A DNA stretch of 64,000 bases from NCBI GenBank assembly GCA_004000515.1, contig CP034537.1:5718001-5782000 (forward strand), given 5' to 3'. The DNA comes from Pseudomonas poae. GTDB lineage: Bacteria > Pseudomonadota > Gammaproteobacteria > Pseudomonadales > Pseudomonadaceae. The first letter of the stretch is position 1. Each line of letters opens with the position of its first letter. Position numbers and translations under genes: made by a program. Below are positions 30,354 through 40,766 of the stretch, piece after piece. Below the pieces are notes generated by a model. The model had not been told where the DNA came from. It did no database searches and saw only the letters and a list, made by a program, of their open reading frames with translations.

Positions 30354-32287
30354 TCAGGTCCGGAACCGGCTGACCAGTTGGTTCAACGTCTGCGACAACG
30401 CCGTCAACTGCTGCGCATCCTGGCGCGTGGAGTCGGCCAGGCTCGCCACCAACTGCGCATCCCCGTGAATCTGGCTGATATGCCGGTTGATGTCCTCGGC
30501 GACCTGGTGCTGCTCTTCTGCCGCCGTGGCGATCTGGGTGTTCATGTCGCGGATCACGTCCACCGACTCACGGATCAGACCGAAGCTCTCTCGCGCCTCA
30601 TTGATCGACACCACCGTCTCCTGGGACACCTCCAGGCTCGCATGCATCTGCTTGCCCATCTGGTGGGTACGACGCGCCAAGTTGCCTAATAGTCCGTCAA
30701 TTTCGCCGGTGGAATCTGCGGTGCGTTTGGCCAATGCGCGCACTTCGTCTGCCACCACGGCAAACCCACGCCCCTGCTCGCCGGCGCGCGCAGCTTCGAT
30801 GGCCGCGTTGAGCGCCAGCAGGTTGGTCTGTTCGGCGATGGAACGGATGGTGCCGAGGATCGACTGGATGTCGTTGCTGTCGCGCTCCAATTGCTCCATG
30901 GCCTGGGCGGAGTGGCCGATCTCTTCGCTCAAGCGCCCGACGCTGTTCACCGCCGCGTCGATCTGCTGCTGCCCGGTATGGGCCTGGCGCTGGCCGTTGT
31001 CGGCGGAGTCGGCTGCCTGGCTGCAGGAACGCGCCACCTCGTTGGACGTGGCAACCATCTCATGGAACGCCGTGGACACCATGTCCACCGCCTCACGCTG
31101 GCGCTCGGCAACTTCGGCCATCTCCACCGACACCTCGGTGGCACTGCCGGAGCTGCTGTGGATCTGTCCGGCGGCCTGGCCGATGCGTTGGATCAACGTG
31201 CGGATTGCCTCCAAGAACTGGTTGAACCAGCCCGCCAACTGCGCCGTTTCATCGCGGCCTTTCACATCCAGGCGCGCGGTCAGGTCGCCTTCGCCCTGGG
31301 CAATGCCCTCCAAACCACTGGCCACGCCGCGAATCGGCTTGACGATCAACCCGGCGAACCAAGCGCCCGCCACCGCAAACAACACGCCACACACCAACGC
31401 GATGGCCGCGATCAACCACGTGAGTCTCGCCGCGCCGGCCATCACTTCACTCTCACGCACCAGCCCGACAAAGCGCCAGCCCAACGCCTTGGACGGCCAC
31501 ACCAGCGCCATGTAGCGCTCCCCCGCCAGCTCTACCTGCACCAGGCCCTGGCCGGCTTCGCTCAACTGGCGATAACCCTCGCCCAGGTCGCCGAGTTTCT
31601 TGAAGTTGTGGGACGGGTCATTCGGGTCCACCAGCACTGTGTTGTTGGCTTCCATCAACATCAGGTAACCGCTCTCCCCAGCTTGATCTGCTTGACCAAG
31701 TCAGTGAGCTGCTTGAGCGACACGTCGATATTCACCACGCCGCTGCGGTCATTGAAACTTTGTACGGTACTGACCAGTACCACATCGTCGGCCGCCCAAT
31801 AATAGGCTTCGGTGCGCAGGGTCTTGCCCGGCTGTGCCATGGCGGTTTTGTACCAGGGACGTGTGCGCGGGTCGTAACTGGCCAGTGCAGGGTCGCCCGG
31901 CCAGAACACATAACCGCCGTCTTCGGTGCCTAAAGACAAGTAGGTGTAGGCCGAATGACTCTTGGCCAACCCCTCGAACAGTGTGAACAGTTGTTGGTCG
32001 CGCTCGCCGGTCGCGACCTGCGCCGCATCGCTGGCCAGGTAGCGCTTCACCTGGCCATTGATGCCCTGCAATTGCGGGTGCGCTGCCAAGTAGGCAACGT
32101 TCTGGCTGATGCCTTCGAAAAACAGCTGCATGGCGTTGTCGACCTGGCGGATCTCGCGCCCGCTGCTGTCGACAAAGCTGTCCCGTGCCTCGTGGCGCAC
32201 ATTGAGGATGATCAGCACCGCCACCAGTATCACCGGCAAGCTGGCGATGACCGCAAAGGCCAGGATCAATTTTTGTTTTATGTTCAT
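30354..32287 (-). CDS. Methyl-accepting chemotaxis protein with dCACHE sensor (frameshifted)
   Basis: The repaired protein is 644 residues. It has an N-terminal membrane segment ([20 protein letters not shown]), a periplasmic dCACHE domain (about 35-285) with [20 protein letters not shown], a second membrane segment ([20 protein letters not shown]), a HAMP domain and a signalling domain with the hairpin tip [21 protein letters not shown] missing G (C-run 31676-31679 on this strand) splits it; repair gives [16 protein letters not shown]. An operator copy lies 65 bp upstream, so it should sense the compound oxidised by the co-regulated monooxygenase. dCACHE receptors usually bind amino acids, amines or purines. 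Confidence 0.88.
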
Positions 32288-32351
32288 CAGGCTCGCCTTC
32301 CTTGTGAGGTGAGGGTGTAACCGTTGGAGAGAAAAGTTTTGCGGATATTTC

Positions 32352-32367
32352 GTATTATGGTATACCA
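32352..32367. promoter_or_regulatory. Putative GntR operator 5
   Basis: GTATTATGGTATACCA, the exact reverse complement of the 2260-2275 site, with the palindrome TGGTATACCA at 32358-32367. It lies between the divergent chemoreceptor and monooxygenase genes and could control both. Confidence 0.75.
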
Positions 32368-32475
32368 ACAATCAATCCGCCGAACAGCTGTCATCCGTGA
32401 CAGGCCTCACAGTGGCGAGAGTACTTAAGGGCCCGCAGTCGACAGGCCGATCACAATAGATCCGAGGTAAGCGTC

Positions 32476-33519
32476 ATGAAGTTTTCCCTGTTCGTACACA
32501 TGGAACGTTGGGATGAAAGCGTCAGCCACCGTCAGTTGTTCGAAGACCTGACCGAATTGACCCTGATGGCCGAGGCCGGTGGTTTCAGCACCGTCTGGAT
32601 TGGCGAACACCACGCCATGGAATACACCATCTCGCCCAGCCCGATGCCGCTGCTGGCTTACCTCGCAGCCAAGACCACCACGATTCACCTGGGCGCCGGC
32701 ACCATCATCGCGCCGTTCTGGCACCCACTGCGGGTGGCGGGCGAATGTGCATTGCTCGATGTGATCAGCAACGGGCGCATGGAAGTCGGCCTGGCCCGTG
32801 GCGCCTACCAAGTGGAATTCGACCGCATGGCCGGCGGCATGCCCGCGTCCAGCGGTGGCCAGGCCCTGCGTGAAATGGTGCCGGTGGTGCGTGCACTGTG
32901 GAAAGGCGACTACGCCCACGACGGCGACATCTGGAAATTCCCCACCTCCACCAGCGTGCCCAAGCCGATCCAGCAGCCTAACCCGCCGATGTGGATCGCC
33001 GCCCGCGACCCGGACTCCCACAACTTTGCGGTGGCCAATGGCTGCAACGTGATGGTCACGCCGCTGATGAAGGGCGATGAAGAAGTCCTGGACCTGAAAA
33101 ACAAATTCCAGACCGCCCTCGACAACAACCCAGACGTGCCACGCCCGCAACTGATGGTGCTGCGTCACACCCACGTGCATGCCGAAAGTGACCCAGAGGG
33201 TTGGAAAGTCGGGGCCCAGGCGATTTCGAAGTTCTATCGCACCTTCGATGCCTGGTTCGGCAACAAGACCGTGCCGGTCAACGGCTTCCTCGAGCCAAGC
33301 CCGGAAGAGAAATTCGCCGGTCGTCCTGAGTTCGAACTGGAAAGCCTGCACAAGACCGCGATGATCGGCACGGCTGCAGAGATCATCCCGCGCATTCAGT
33401 ACTACCAGGAACTGGGGGTGGATGAGTTCAGCTTCTGGTGCGACAACAGCCTGTCTCATGCCGAGAAGAAGAAGTCGTTGGCGCTGTTTATCGAGCAGGT
33501 AGTGCCAGCGTTTCGCTAA
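32476..33519 (+). CDS. Luciferase-family (LLM) flavin-dependent monooxygenase
   Basis: An intact 347-residue bacterial-luciferase-like monooxygenase (TIM barrel). It contains FSTVWIGEHHAMEYTISPSP, KTTTIHLGAGTIIAPFWHP and NGRMEVGLARGAYQVEF, typical of the family's FMN-binding barrel. The family inserts oxygen with reduced FMN supplied by a reductase. The matching operators link it to the flavin reductase, RibBX, NCS1 permease and ABC importer. I do not recognise a specific substrate subfamily. A role on an N-heterocycle or amine imported by those transporters is an inference. The start ATG follows a GATCCGAGGTAAG ribosome site. Confidence 0.88.
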   Translation: MKFSLFVHMERWDESVSHRQLFEDLTELTLMAEAGGFSTVWIGEHHAMEYTISPSPMPLLAYLAAKTTTIHLGAGTIIAPFWHPLRVAGECALLDVISNGRMEVGLARGAYQVEFDRMAGGMPASSGGQALREMVPVVRALWKGDYAHDGDIWKFPTSTSVPKPIQQPNPPMWIAARDPDSHNFAVANGCNVMVTPLMKGDEEVLDLKNKFQTALDNNPDVPRPQLMVLRHTHVHAESDPEGWKVGAQAISKFYRTFDAWFGNKTVPVNGFLEPSPEEKFAGRPEFELESLHKTAMIGTAAEIIPRIQYYQELGVDEFSFWCDNSLSHAEKKKSLALFIEQVVPAFR

Positions 33520-33551
33520 GCGGCGCGGACCTCAAATGTGAGGGCGGGCTT

Positions 33552-33645
33552 GTGTGGGAGCTGGCTTGCCTGCGAAAGCGGCGGCATAGCCGACAGAGAT
33601 GTTGGTTGACGCACTGCTTTCGCGAGCAAGCCCGCTCCCACATTT
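33552..33645. repeat. REP doublet after the monooxygenase gene
   Basis: TGTGGGAGCTGGCTTGCCTG on the left and GCGAGCAAGCCCGCTCCCAC on the right, the same mixed-subtype pairing as at 21260. It probably ends the monooxygenase transcript. The 180 bp between it and gcd show no gene or clear operator. Confidence 0.88.
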
Positions 33646-33824
33646 TGGCCCATGTACATCAGTCAGATCTGTGCAAACGCGTGCCCCGCCCGCCACGCGA
33701 CATTTAGCCTCAGCCCATCATCTCAGCACCTGTAATAGTCTATTGCAGGACTCTAATGTACTAACCAGTTACTTTACTTGCTAAAATCGCGTCTTTGCCC
33801 TCTCACCTTCGAGCATTTATCGAT

Positions 33825-36232
33825 ATGAAACGAGCATCGCGCGCCGCTGGCGTCTCTAGATTCATCCTGCTGGGCCTGGGCGTGATCATCGCCCTGCTCG
33901 GCGTGGCGCTGGCCGTTGGCGGCGTCAAACTGGTCAGCCTGGGAGGTTCCTGGTACTTCCTGGTCGGCGGCGTGGCCATGGCGATTGCCGGCCTGTTGAT
34001 CGCCTGCCGCAAGCCAGCGGGCGCCTGGTTGTTCGCCGCCTTCCTGGTGGGCACGGCCATTTGGGCGGTAGCGGATGTGGGCCTGGTGTTCTGGCCACTG
34101 TTCTCGCGCGTGTTCATGTTTGCGGCCATCGGCATGGTGGTAGCGCTGGTCTACCCACAACTGGTCGGACGACCTGCACGCGGCGCCTATGGCGTAGCTG
34201 CGGTATTGGCCGTCGGCGTGGCAGTGGCCGCCGGCAATATGTTTGTCGCCCACCCAAGCGTCGCCTCTAACGGCACCGGCCCGGGCATTACGCCGGTGGC
34301 GGCAGCCGATGCACAGAAAGACTGGGCGCACTACGGCAACACCGAAGGTGGCAGCCGCTTCGCTGCGCTGGACCAGATCAACCGCGACACCGTCAACAAA
34401 CTCAAGGTGGCGTGGACCTACCACACCGGTGACGTGGCCATCAGCGACGGCAACGGCGCCGAAGACCAGCTCACCCCGCTGCAGATCGGCAACAAAGTGT
34501 TCATCTGCACGCCCCACAACAATTTGATCGCCCTCGACGCCGACACCGGCAAAGAGCTGTGGAAGAACGAAGTCAACGCCAAATCGGCGGTCTGGCAGCG
34601 TTGCCGTGGCATGGCTTACTTCGACGCCACCGCGCCGATTGCCCAGCCGACCCAGCCCAACAGCTCGCCGATCATTGCTGCCAGCGTGCCTGCCGGCGCG
34701 CAGTGCCAGCGTCGTCTGCTGACCAACACCATTGATGCCCGACTGATCGCGGTCGACGCCGACACCGGCAAGTTCTGCGAAGACTTCGGCACTCACGGCC
34801 AAGTGGATTTGAAAGCCGGCCTGGGCAACGTTCCAGACAGCTACTACCAACTGTCGTCAGCTCCACTGATCGCCGGCACCACTGTCGTCGTCGGCGGCCG
34901 CGTCGCTGACAACGTGCAAACCGACATGCCAGGCGGCGTGATCCGTGGTTTTGACGTGATCACCGGCCAGATGCGCTGGGCGTTCGACCCAGGCAACCCG
35001 GAAGACAAAAAGCCCCGGCCGAGGGCAGCACTTATGTGCGCAGCACCCCGAACAGCTGGGCGCCGATGTCCTACGACCCGCTGATGAATACGCTGTTCTT
35101 GCCGATGGGCAGCTCGTCCACCGACATCTACGGCGTGGAACGCACCCAGCTCAACCACAAATACGGCGCTTCGGTGTTGGCGCTGGACGCCTCTACCGGC
35201 GCTGAAAAGTGGGTGTACCAAACCGTCCACAATGACCTGTGGGACTTCGACCTGCCGATGCAGCCAAGCCTGATCGACTTCACCGCGCCAGGCACCGACA
35301 AAGCCGTGCCTGCGGTGGTGATCGGCACCAAGGCCGGGCAGATCTACGTGCTGGATCGCGCCACCGGTAAACCGCTGACCGAGGTTAAAGAAGTACCGGT
35401 CAAGGCCGCCAACATCCCCAACGAACCTTACTCCCCTACCCAGCCAAAATCGGTGGGCATGCCGCAGATCGGCGCGCAAACCTTGACCGAATCGGACATG
35501 TGGGGCGCCACGCCGTTCGACCAGTTGCTGTGCCGCATCGACTTCAAGGGCATGCGCTACGAAGGCCTGTACACCGCGCCGGGCACCGATAAATCCCTGA
35601 GCTTCCCAGGCTCCCTGGGCGGCATGAACTGGGGCAGCATCTCTACCGACCCGGTGCACGGTTTTATCTTCGTCAACGACATGCGCCTGGGCCTGTGGAT
35701 CCAGATGGTGCCGTCGCAGAACAAGGCTCAGGCCTCGTCCGGTGGCGAAGCGCTGAACACCGGCATGGGCGCCGTACCGCTCAAGGGCACGCCGTATGCG
35801 GTGAACAAAAACCGCTTCCTGTCGGTGGCCGGTATTCCGTGCCAGGCGCCGCCGTTCGGCACCCTCACCGCGATCGACATGAAGACCCAAAAGGTCGCCT
35901 GGCAAGTACCGGTGGGCACCGTTGAAGACACCGGCCCACTGGGCATTCGCATGCACTTGCCGATCAAGATCGGCCTGCCAACCCTGGGCGGCACCCTGTC
36001 GACCCAAGGCGGCTTGATCTTTATCGCCGGCACCCAGGACTTCTACCTGCGCGCCTTCAACAGCGCCAACGGTGATGAAATCTGGAAAGCCCGCCTGCCC
36101 GTCGGCAGCCAAGGCGGCCCGATGACCTACGTGTCGCCGAAAACCGGCAAGCAGTACGTGGTCATCACCGCTGGCGGCGCCCGCCAGTCCACTGACCGTG
36201 GCGACTATGTGATCGCCTACGCACTGCCATAA
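33825..36232 (+). CDS. gcd: Membrane-bound PQQ-dependent glucose dehydrogenase (frameshifted)
   Basis: The repaired protein is 802 residues. The first 150 form five membrane segments (FILLGLGVIIALLGVALAVG onwards) that hand electrons to ubiquinone. The rest is a periplasmic eight-bladed PQQ propeller starting DWAHYGNTEGGSRFAALDQI, with MSYDPLMNTLFLPMGSSSTD and NDLWDFDLPMQPSLIDF. It oxidises glucose to gluconolactone outside the cytoplasm. One A is missing at 35007-35011; repair gives PEDKKAPAEGSTYVRSTPNS. I chose the ATG at 33825 because the first membrane segment follows it. The enzyme drives gluconate-based phosphate solubilisation in related pseudomonads. Confidence 0.95.
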
Positions 36233-36241
36233 CCCGCTCTT

Positions 36242-36268
36242 AGCGCGGTGCCCCCGCACCGCGCTTTT
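36242..36268 (+). terminator. Rho-independent terminator after gcd
   Basis: AGCGCGGTGC-CCCC-GCACCGCGCT followed by TTT. A 10-bp GC-rich stem with a T tract, 10 bp after the gcd stop. Confidence 0.8.
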
Positions 36269-36284
36269 CGTTTGGAAGATACGC

Positions 36285-37550
36285 ATGACCCCCACTTCTC
36301 ACCTACCCCTTGGGCGCCTGTTGCTGGGCCTCGCCCTGGGCGCCGCGCTGCCCGTGCAAGCCGATGACACCACCCTGACCGGCGACTGGGGCGGCCTGCG
36401 CCGCGAGCTCGACGAAAAAGGCATTCGCTTTACCGGTGACTACAGCGGCGAAACCGCCTACAACGCCGACGGCGGCCTGCATCGCTCGGCGCGCTACTCG
36501 CAGAACCTCAAGCTCGGCGTGCAGTTCGAACTGGGCAAGCTCTATGGCTTCAATAATGGCGATCGCATCCAGGTCACGATCAATGACCGTCGCGGCAACA
36601 GCGCGTCCGAGGATTTGGTGGGTAACCGCCTGCCGATCCAGGAAAACTACGGTGGCCTCTACACCCGTCTTACCGAACTGAGCTACGAGCGCACCCTGTT
36701 TACCCCGGCGCTCAACGTGAAGCTCGGCTACATGGCCATGGGCAATGACCTCGGCGGCCTGGACAGCGGCATTCTGTGCAACTTCATGAACGCCGGTTTC
36801 TGCGGACACCCGCTGAACATGTCGGGCGGCAGCGGCTGGACCAACTACCCCAACGCTCGCCTGGGCGCACGGGTCAAATATGACTTTTCGCCAAGCTGGC
36901 AACTGCGCGTGGCCGCGTTCAACGTCGACCCTGACAGCAACGGCAACTCCAGCCGCGCCTGGAAGCTCAGCCCCAAACACACCACCGGCACCGTGGTGCC
37001 CATCGAACTGGTGTACAAGCACGCAGGCCCACTGCCGGGTGAATACAAGCTGGGCTATTACTACGACAGCTCTGACGTAAAACGTATCGGCAGCACCAAG
37101 GACGTCAGCGGTCGCGGCGGCCACTACCTGCTGATCGACCAGGCCGTGTGGGCCTCGGACTCATCCGCTGGCCGCGTACTGCACGCCTTCGGCCAATACT
37201 CCGCCGCCAGCGAAGCGGCCTCGCCGTTCACCAAGTGGTATGGCGCAGGCGTGGTGCTGTACAAACCGTTCGAAGGCCGACCACGTGACACCCTGGCCCT
37301 GGGCTACGGTCGCGCCGTACCCAACCCGCGCAGTCGTGATGTGCAGGAAGCGGCCGCCTTCAACGCGGGCACCGACTATCCCAACCTGAACAATGCCGAA
37401 CAACTGATCGAACTCAGCTACGGTTATCAAGCCACGCCATGGCTGACCCTGCGCCCGGATGTGCAATACATCATCGAGCCAGGGGCGTTTTCCGGTGACA
37501 ACATCGACAACGCCCTGGTGCTTGGCCTGCAGGTCAAAGCGGTGTTCTGA
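36285..37550 (+). CDS. oprB: OprB-type carbohydrate-selective porin
   Basis: An intact 421-residue outer-membrane porin. The signal peptide is within HLPLGRLLLGLALGAALPVQ (cleavage near QA-DDTT). The OprB start TLTGDWGGLRRELDEKGIRF is followed by alternating beta-strand sequence to a terminal aromatic residue (LGLQVKAVF). It lets glucose and other sugars into the periplasm, where Gcd acts. A terminator separates it from gcd, but a promoter close to its start is not obvious. It converges on the RpiB-like gene with only 6 bp between. Confidence 0.9.
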   Translation: MTPTSHLPLGRLLLGLALGAALPVQADDTTLTGDWGGLRRELDEKGIRFTGDYSGETAYNADGGLHRSARYSQNLKLGVQFELGKLYGFNNGDRIQVTINDRRGNSASEDLVGNRLPIQENYGGLYTRLTELSYERTLFTPALNVKLGYMAMGNDLGGLDSGILCNFMNAGFCGHPLNMSGGSGWTNYPNARLGARVKYDFSPSWQLRVAAFNVDPDSNGNSSRAWKLSPKHTTGTVVPIELVYKHAGPLPGEYKLGYYYDSSDVKRIGSTKDVSGRGGHYLLIDQAVWASDSSAGRVLHAFGQYSAASEAASPFTKWYGAGVVLYKPFEGRPRDTLALGYGRAVPNPRSRDVQEAAAFNAGTDYPNLNNAEQLIELSYGYQATPWLTLRPDVQYIIEPGAFSGDNIDNALVLGLQVKAVF

Positions 37551-37556
37551 ACCGGC

Positions 37557-38041
37557 TCACTTGTCGTCCGACGGCAAGGCCCTGTTCGCCTGTTCGAGCG
37601 CAGTAATGCGCTCGACTTTCGCCCTGAACGCTCCGCTTCGAATTCCGACTCCAGAAACACCTTGACGATGCTCTTGGCCAGCTCGGGCCCGATCACCCGT
37701 GCACCGATGGACAGGATCTGCGCATCGTTGCTTTTGCGTGCACGCTCGGCCGAATACGTGTCGTGAGCCTGGGCGGCCCGCACGCCTTTAATCTTGTTCG
37801 CTGAAATCGCCATGCCGATACCGGTGCCGCAAATCAGCACGCCCAAGCGCTGCTCGCCCGCGCCCACCGCCATCGCCACGGCTGCCGCGATGTCCGGGTA
37901 CAGCACCGGGCTGGACGAATAGCAGCCGAAATCCTCAATCCCATAGCCCAAGCTTTCGATATAGCGCTTGAGCAACTCCTTGAGTTCGAAGCCGGCTTCA
38001 TCGCAGCCGACGGCCACCGAAAACCTTGTTTGTGCACCCAT
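37557..38041 (-). CDS. RpiB/LacAB-family sugar-phosphate isomerase (frameshifted)
   Basis: The repaired protein is 161 residues, of the RpiB family. It has the start FSVAVGCDEAGFELKELLKR, the catalytic-loop VLICGTGIGMAISANKIKGV, and HDTYSAERARKSNDAQILSI. Family members isomerise ribose 5-phosphate, galactose 6-phosphate or erythrulose 4-phosphate. A missing C at about 37616 disturbs the tail; repair gives SGRKVERITALEQANRALPS. Its divergent neighbours include an SDR and a DhaK/DhaL kinase, so erythrulose 4-phosphate to erythrose 4-phosphate is the likeliest reaction. This is inferred from context. Confidence 0.83.
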
Positions 38042-38078
38042 CACGCTTCCTCCGCCGCCTTTCATGCCGATCAAATGA

Positions 38079-38253
38079 TCACTTAGTGAAAATATGCACA
38101 AACATTAGCAGATGGCGGACACATCGCTGTCAAGGCTTATTTAAAGGGTTATCCACATTAAAACTGTGAAAGGACGGCAAGACCCGATGCCAGGCCATTG
38201 ACAAAATGCCCACAGCCGGTTTAAACATATGATCATCATCCGATCATATGATC
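38079..38253. promoter_or_regulatory. Divergent control region with palindromes (RpiB and sugar ABC genes)
   Basis: It contains TCACT-T-AGTGA at 38079-38089, ATGATCAT at 38229-38236 and the perfect 12-bp palindrome GATCATATGATC at 38242-38253. A related ATGATCA occurs at 38075-38081. These are candidate sites for the SorC regulator at 43782. The AT-rich segment between them has no gene. Confidence 0.55.
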
Positions 38254-38292
38254 AGATAGTTCTAATAAGAAAATCAGCAAGAGGACACACCG

Positions 38293-39779
38293 ATGGCCAC
38301 GCCATTACTGCTCCAGGCTGAACACGTTTCCAAGGCCTATGCTGGGGTTCCTGCCCTGCGCGACGGGCGCCTCTCCCTGCGGGCCGGCAGCGTACACGCC
38401 CTGTGTGGCGGCAACGGCGCGGGCAAATCGACCTTCCTCAGTATCCTCATGGGCATCACCCAGCGTGACGCCGGCACCATTTTGCTCAACGGCCAGCCCG
38501 TGCAATTCGACCGTCCCAGTGCAGCGCTCGCTGCCGGGGTGGCGATGATCACCCAAGAGCTGGAACCCATTCCCTACATGACGGTGGCCGAGAACATCTG
38601 GCTGGGCCGCGAGCCGCGTCGCGTCGGCTGCATTGTCGACACCAAGGAATTGAACCGGCGCACCCGCGAGCTGCTGCAAAGCCTGGAGTTCGACGTGGAC
38701 GCCACCAGCCCCATGCACCGCTTGAGCGTGGCGCAGATTCAACTGGTGGAAATCGCCAAGGCCTTCAGCCATGACTGCCAAGTGATGATCATGGATGAAC
38801 CCACCTCGGCCATCGGCGAACACGAAGCACAAACCCTGTTCAAGGCGATCCGCCGCCTCACCGACCGTGGCGCCGGCATCATCTATGTGTCCCACCGCCT
38901 CAGCGAACTGGCGCAGATCGCCGACGAGTACAGCATCTTCCGCGACGGTGCCTTCGTGGAAAGTGGGCGCATGGCCGACATCGACCGCGCCCACCTGGTG
39001 CGCGGCATCGTCGGCCAGGAGCTGCAACGTATCGACCACAAAGTGGGCCGCGAATGCGCCGCCACCACCTGCTTGGACGTCAGCGGCCTGAGCCGCGACG
39101 GCGAGTTCCACGACATCAGCCTGCAACTGCGCCAGGGCGAGATTCTCGGTATCTATGGGCTGATGGGCTCCGGGCGCAGTGAATTCCTCAACTGCCTGTA
39201 CGGCCTGACCCTGCCGGATGCCGGCAGCGCGACCCTACAAGGCCAACCGCTGCCGACCGGCACGCCCGCCGCGACGATTCGCGCGGGGATGTCGCTGGTC
39301 ACCGAAGACCGTAAAGACAGTGGCCTGGTGCTCAGTGGCAGCATCCTCGCCAACATCGCACTGTCGGCCTACAAGCAACTGTCGAGTTGGTCGGTGATCA
39401 ACGCGCGCAAGGAAAACGCCTTGGCCCAAAGCATGGTCAAGCGGCTGCAGATCAAGGTCTCGTCCCTGGACCTGCCGGTGGAATCCATGAGCGGCGGCAA
39501 CCAGCAAAAGTGGTGCTCGCCAAATGCCTGTCGACCCAGCCGATTTGCCTGCTGTGCGACGAGCCCACCCGTGGCATCGACGAAGGCGCCAAGCAGGAGA
39601 TCTATCACCTGCTGGACGAGTTCGTGCGGGCGGGGGGCGCGGCCATCGTCGTGTCGTCCGAGGCGCCGGAGCTGCTGCATTTGAGTGATCGAATCGCCGT
39701 GTTCAAGGGCGGTCGCCTGGTGACCGTCAGCACCGACACCGCCCTTTCCCAGGAAGCCTTGTTGAGTCTTGCCTCATGA
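38293..39779 (+). CDS. Sugar ABC transporter ATPase, RbsA type (frameshifted)
   Basis: The repaired protein is 495 residues with two nucleotide-binding domains. The first has Walker A GGNGAGKSTF, signature [15 protein letters not shown] and Walker B VMIMDEPTSAI. The second is the degenerate kind usual for sugar importers (GLMGSGRSEFLNCLYG) but keeps SGGNQQKVVLAKCL and LCDEPTRGID. That stretch is broken by a missing G at about 39510. The permease gene overlaps its stop (ATGA). It should energise import of a small polyol or sugar, but no periplasmic binding protein is nearby. Confidence 0.87.
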
Positions 39780-40752
39780 ACAGTAAAGTCCTTGCCGCCC
39801 CGTCACCGCCCCGCCGCGCAACCGCCTGCGCCTGTCCCTCGACCGTTTCGGCCTGCCGCTGGTGTTTATCCTGCTGTGCCTGGTGATGGCGTTTTCCAGC
39901 GAATACTTCATGACCTGGCGCAATTGGATGGACATCCTGCGCCAGACCTCCATCAACGGCATCCTCGCCGTGGGCATGACCTACGTGATCCTGACCAAGG
40001 GCATCGACCTGTCGGTGGGCTCGATCCTGGCGTTTGCCGGCTTGTGCAGCGCCTTGGTCGCCACCCAGGGCTATGGCCTGCTGGCGGCCGTCAGCGCCGG
40101 GATGTTTGCCGGGGCGATGCTCGGCGTGGTCAACGGTTTTATGGTGGCCAACTTGAGGCATCCCGCCGTTCGTAGCCACCCTCGGCATGCTCAGCGTGGC
40201 GCGGGGCATGACCTTTATCCTCAACGACGGCAGCCCGGTTACCGACCTGCCGGACAGCTTCCTGGCCCTGGGCATCGGCAAGCTTGGCCCCATTGGCGTG
40301 CCGATCATTATCTTTGCGGTGGTGGCGCTGATCTTTTGGATGGTGCTGCGCTACACCACCTACGGGCGCTACGTGTACGCGGTGGGCGGCAATGAAAGAG
40401 CGCACGCACCTCCGGTATCGGCGTACGCAAGGTGACGTTCTCGGTGTATGTGATTTCCGGGCTGTTGGCGGGGCTGGCCGGCGTGGTGCTGGCGGCGCGC
40501 ACCACCTCGGCGCTGCCCCAGGCGGGCGTGTCCTATGAGCTGGACGCGATTGCCGCCGTGGTGATCGGCGGCACCAGCCTGTCGGGCGGCACCGGCAGCA
40601 TTGTCGGCACGTTGTTTGGCGCGCTGCTGATCGGCGTGATCAACAACGGCTTGAACCTGCTCGGGGTGTCTTCGTATTACCAACAAGTGGCCAAGGGGTT
40701 GATCATCGTGCTTGCGGTGCTGATCGATGTCTGGCGCAAGAAAAAACGCTAA
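39776..40752 (+). CDS. Sugar ABC transporter permease, RbsC type (three frameshifts)
   Basis: The repaired protein is 325 residues with 8-10 membrane segments. It includes [40 protein letters not shown] (family signature) and [20 protein letters not shown]. One C is missing at 39809-39812 (repair [17 protein letters not shown]), one G is extra at 40157-40158 (repair [19 protein letters not shown]), and one A is missing at 40395-40397 (repair [20 protein letters not shown]). It forms the channel for the ATPase encoded before it. Confidence 0.83.
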
Positions 40753-40766
40753 GTGGAGTGTGAGCA

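Noticed and set aside
37551..38292. A binding-protein gene for the sugar ABC transporter
   Set aside because: The only gene in this stretch is the RpiB-like isomerase; the remaining 250 bp are AT-rich control DNA.
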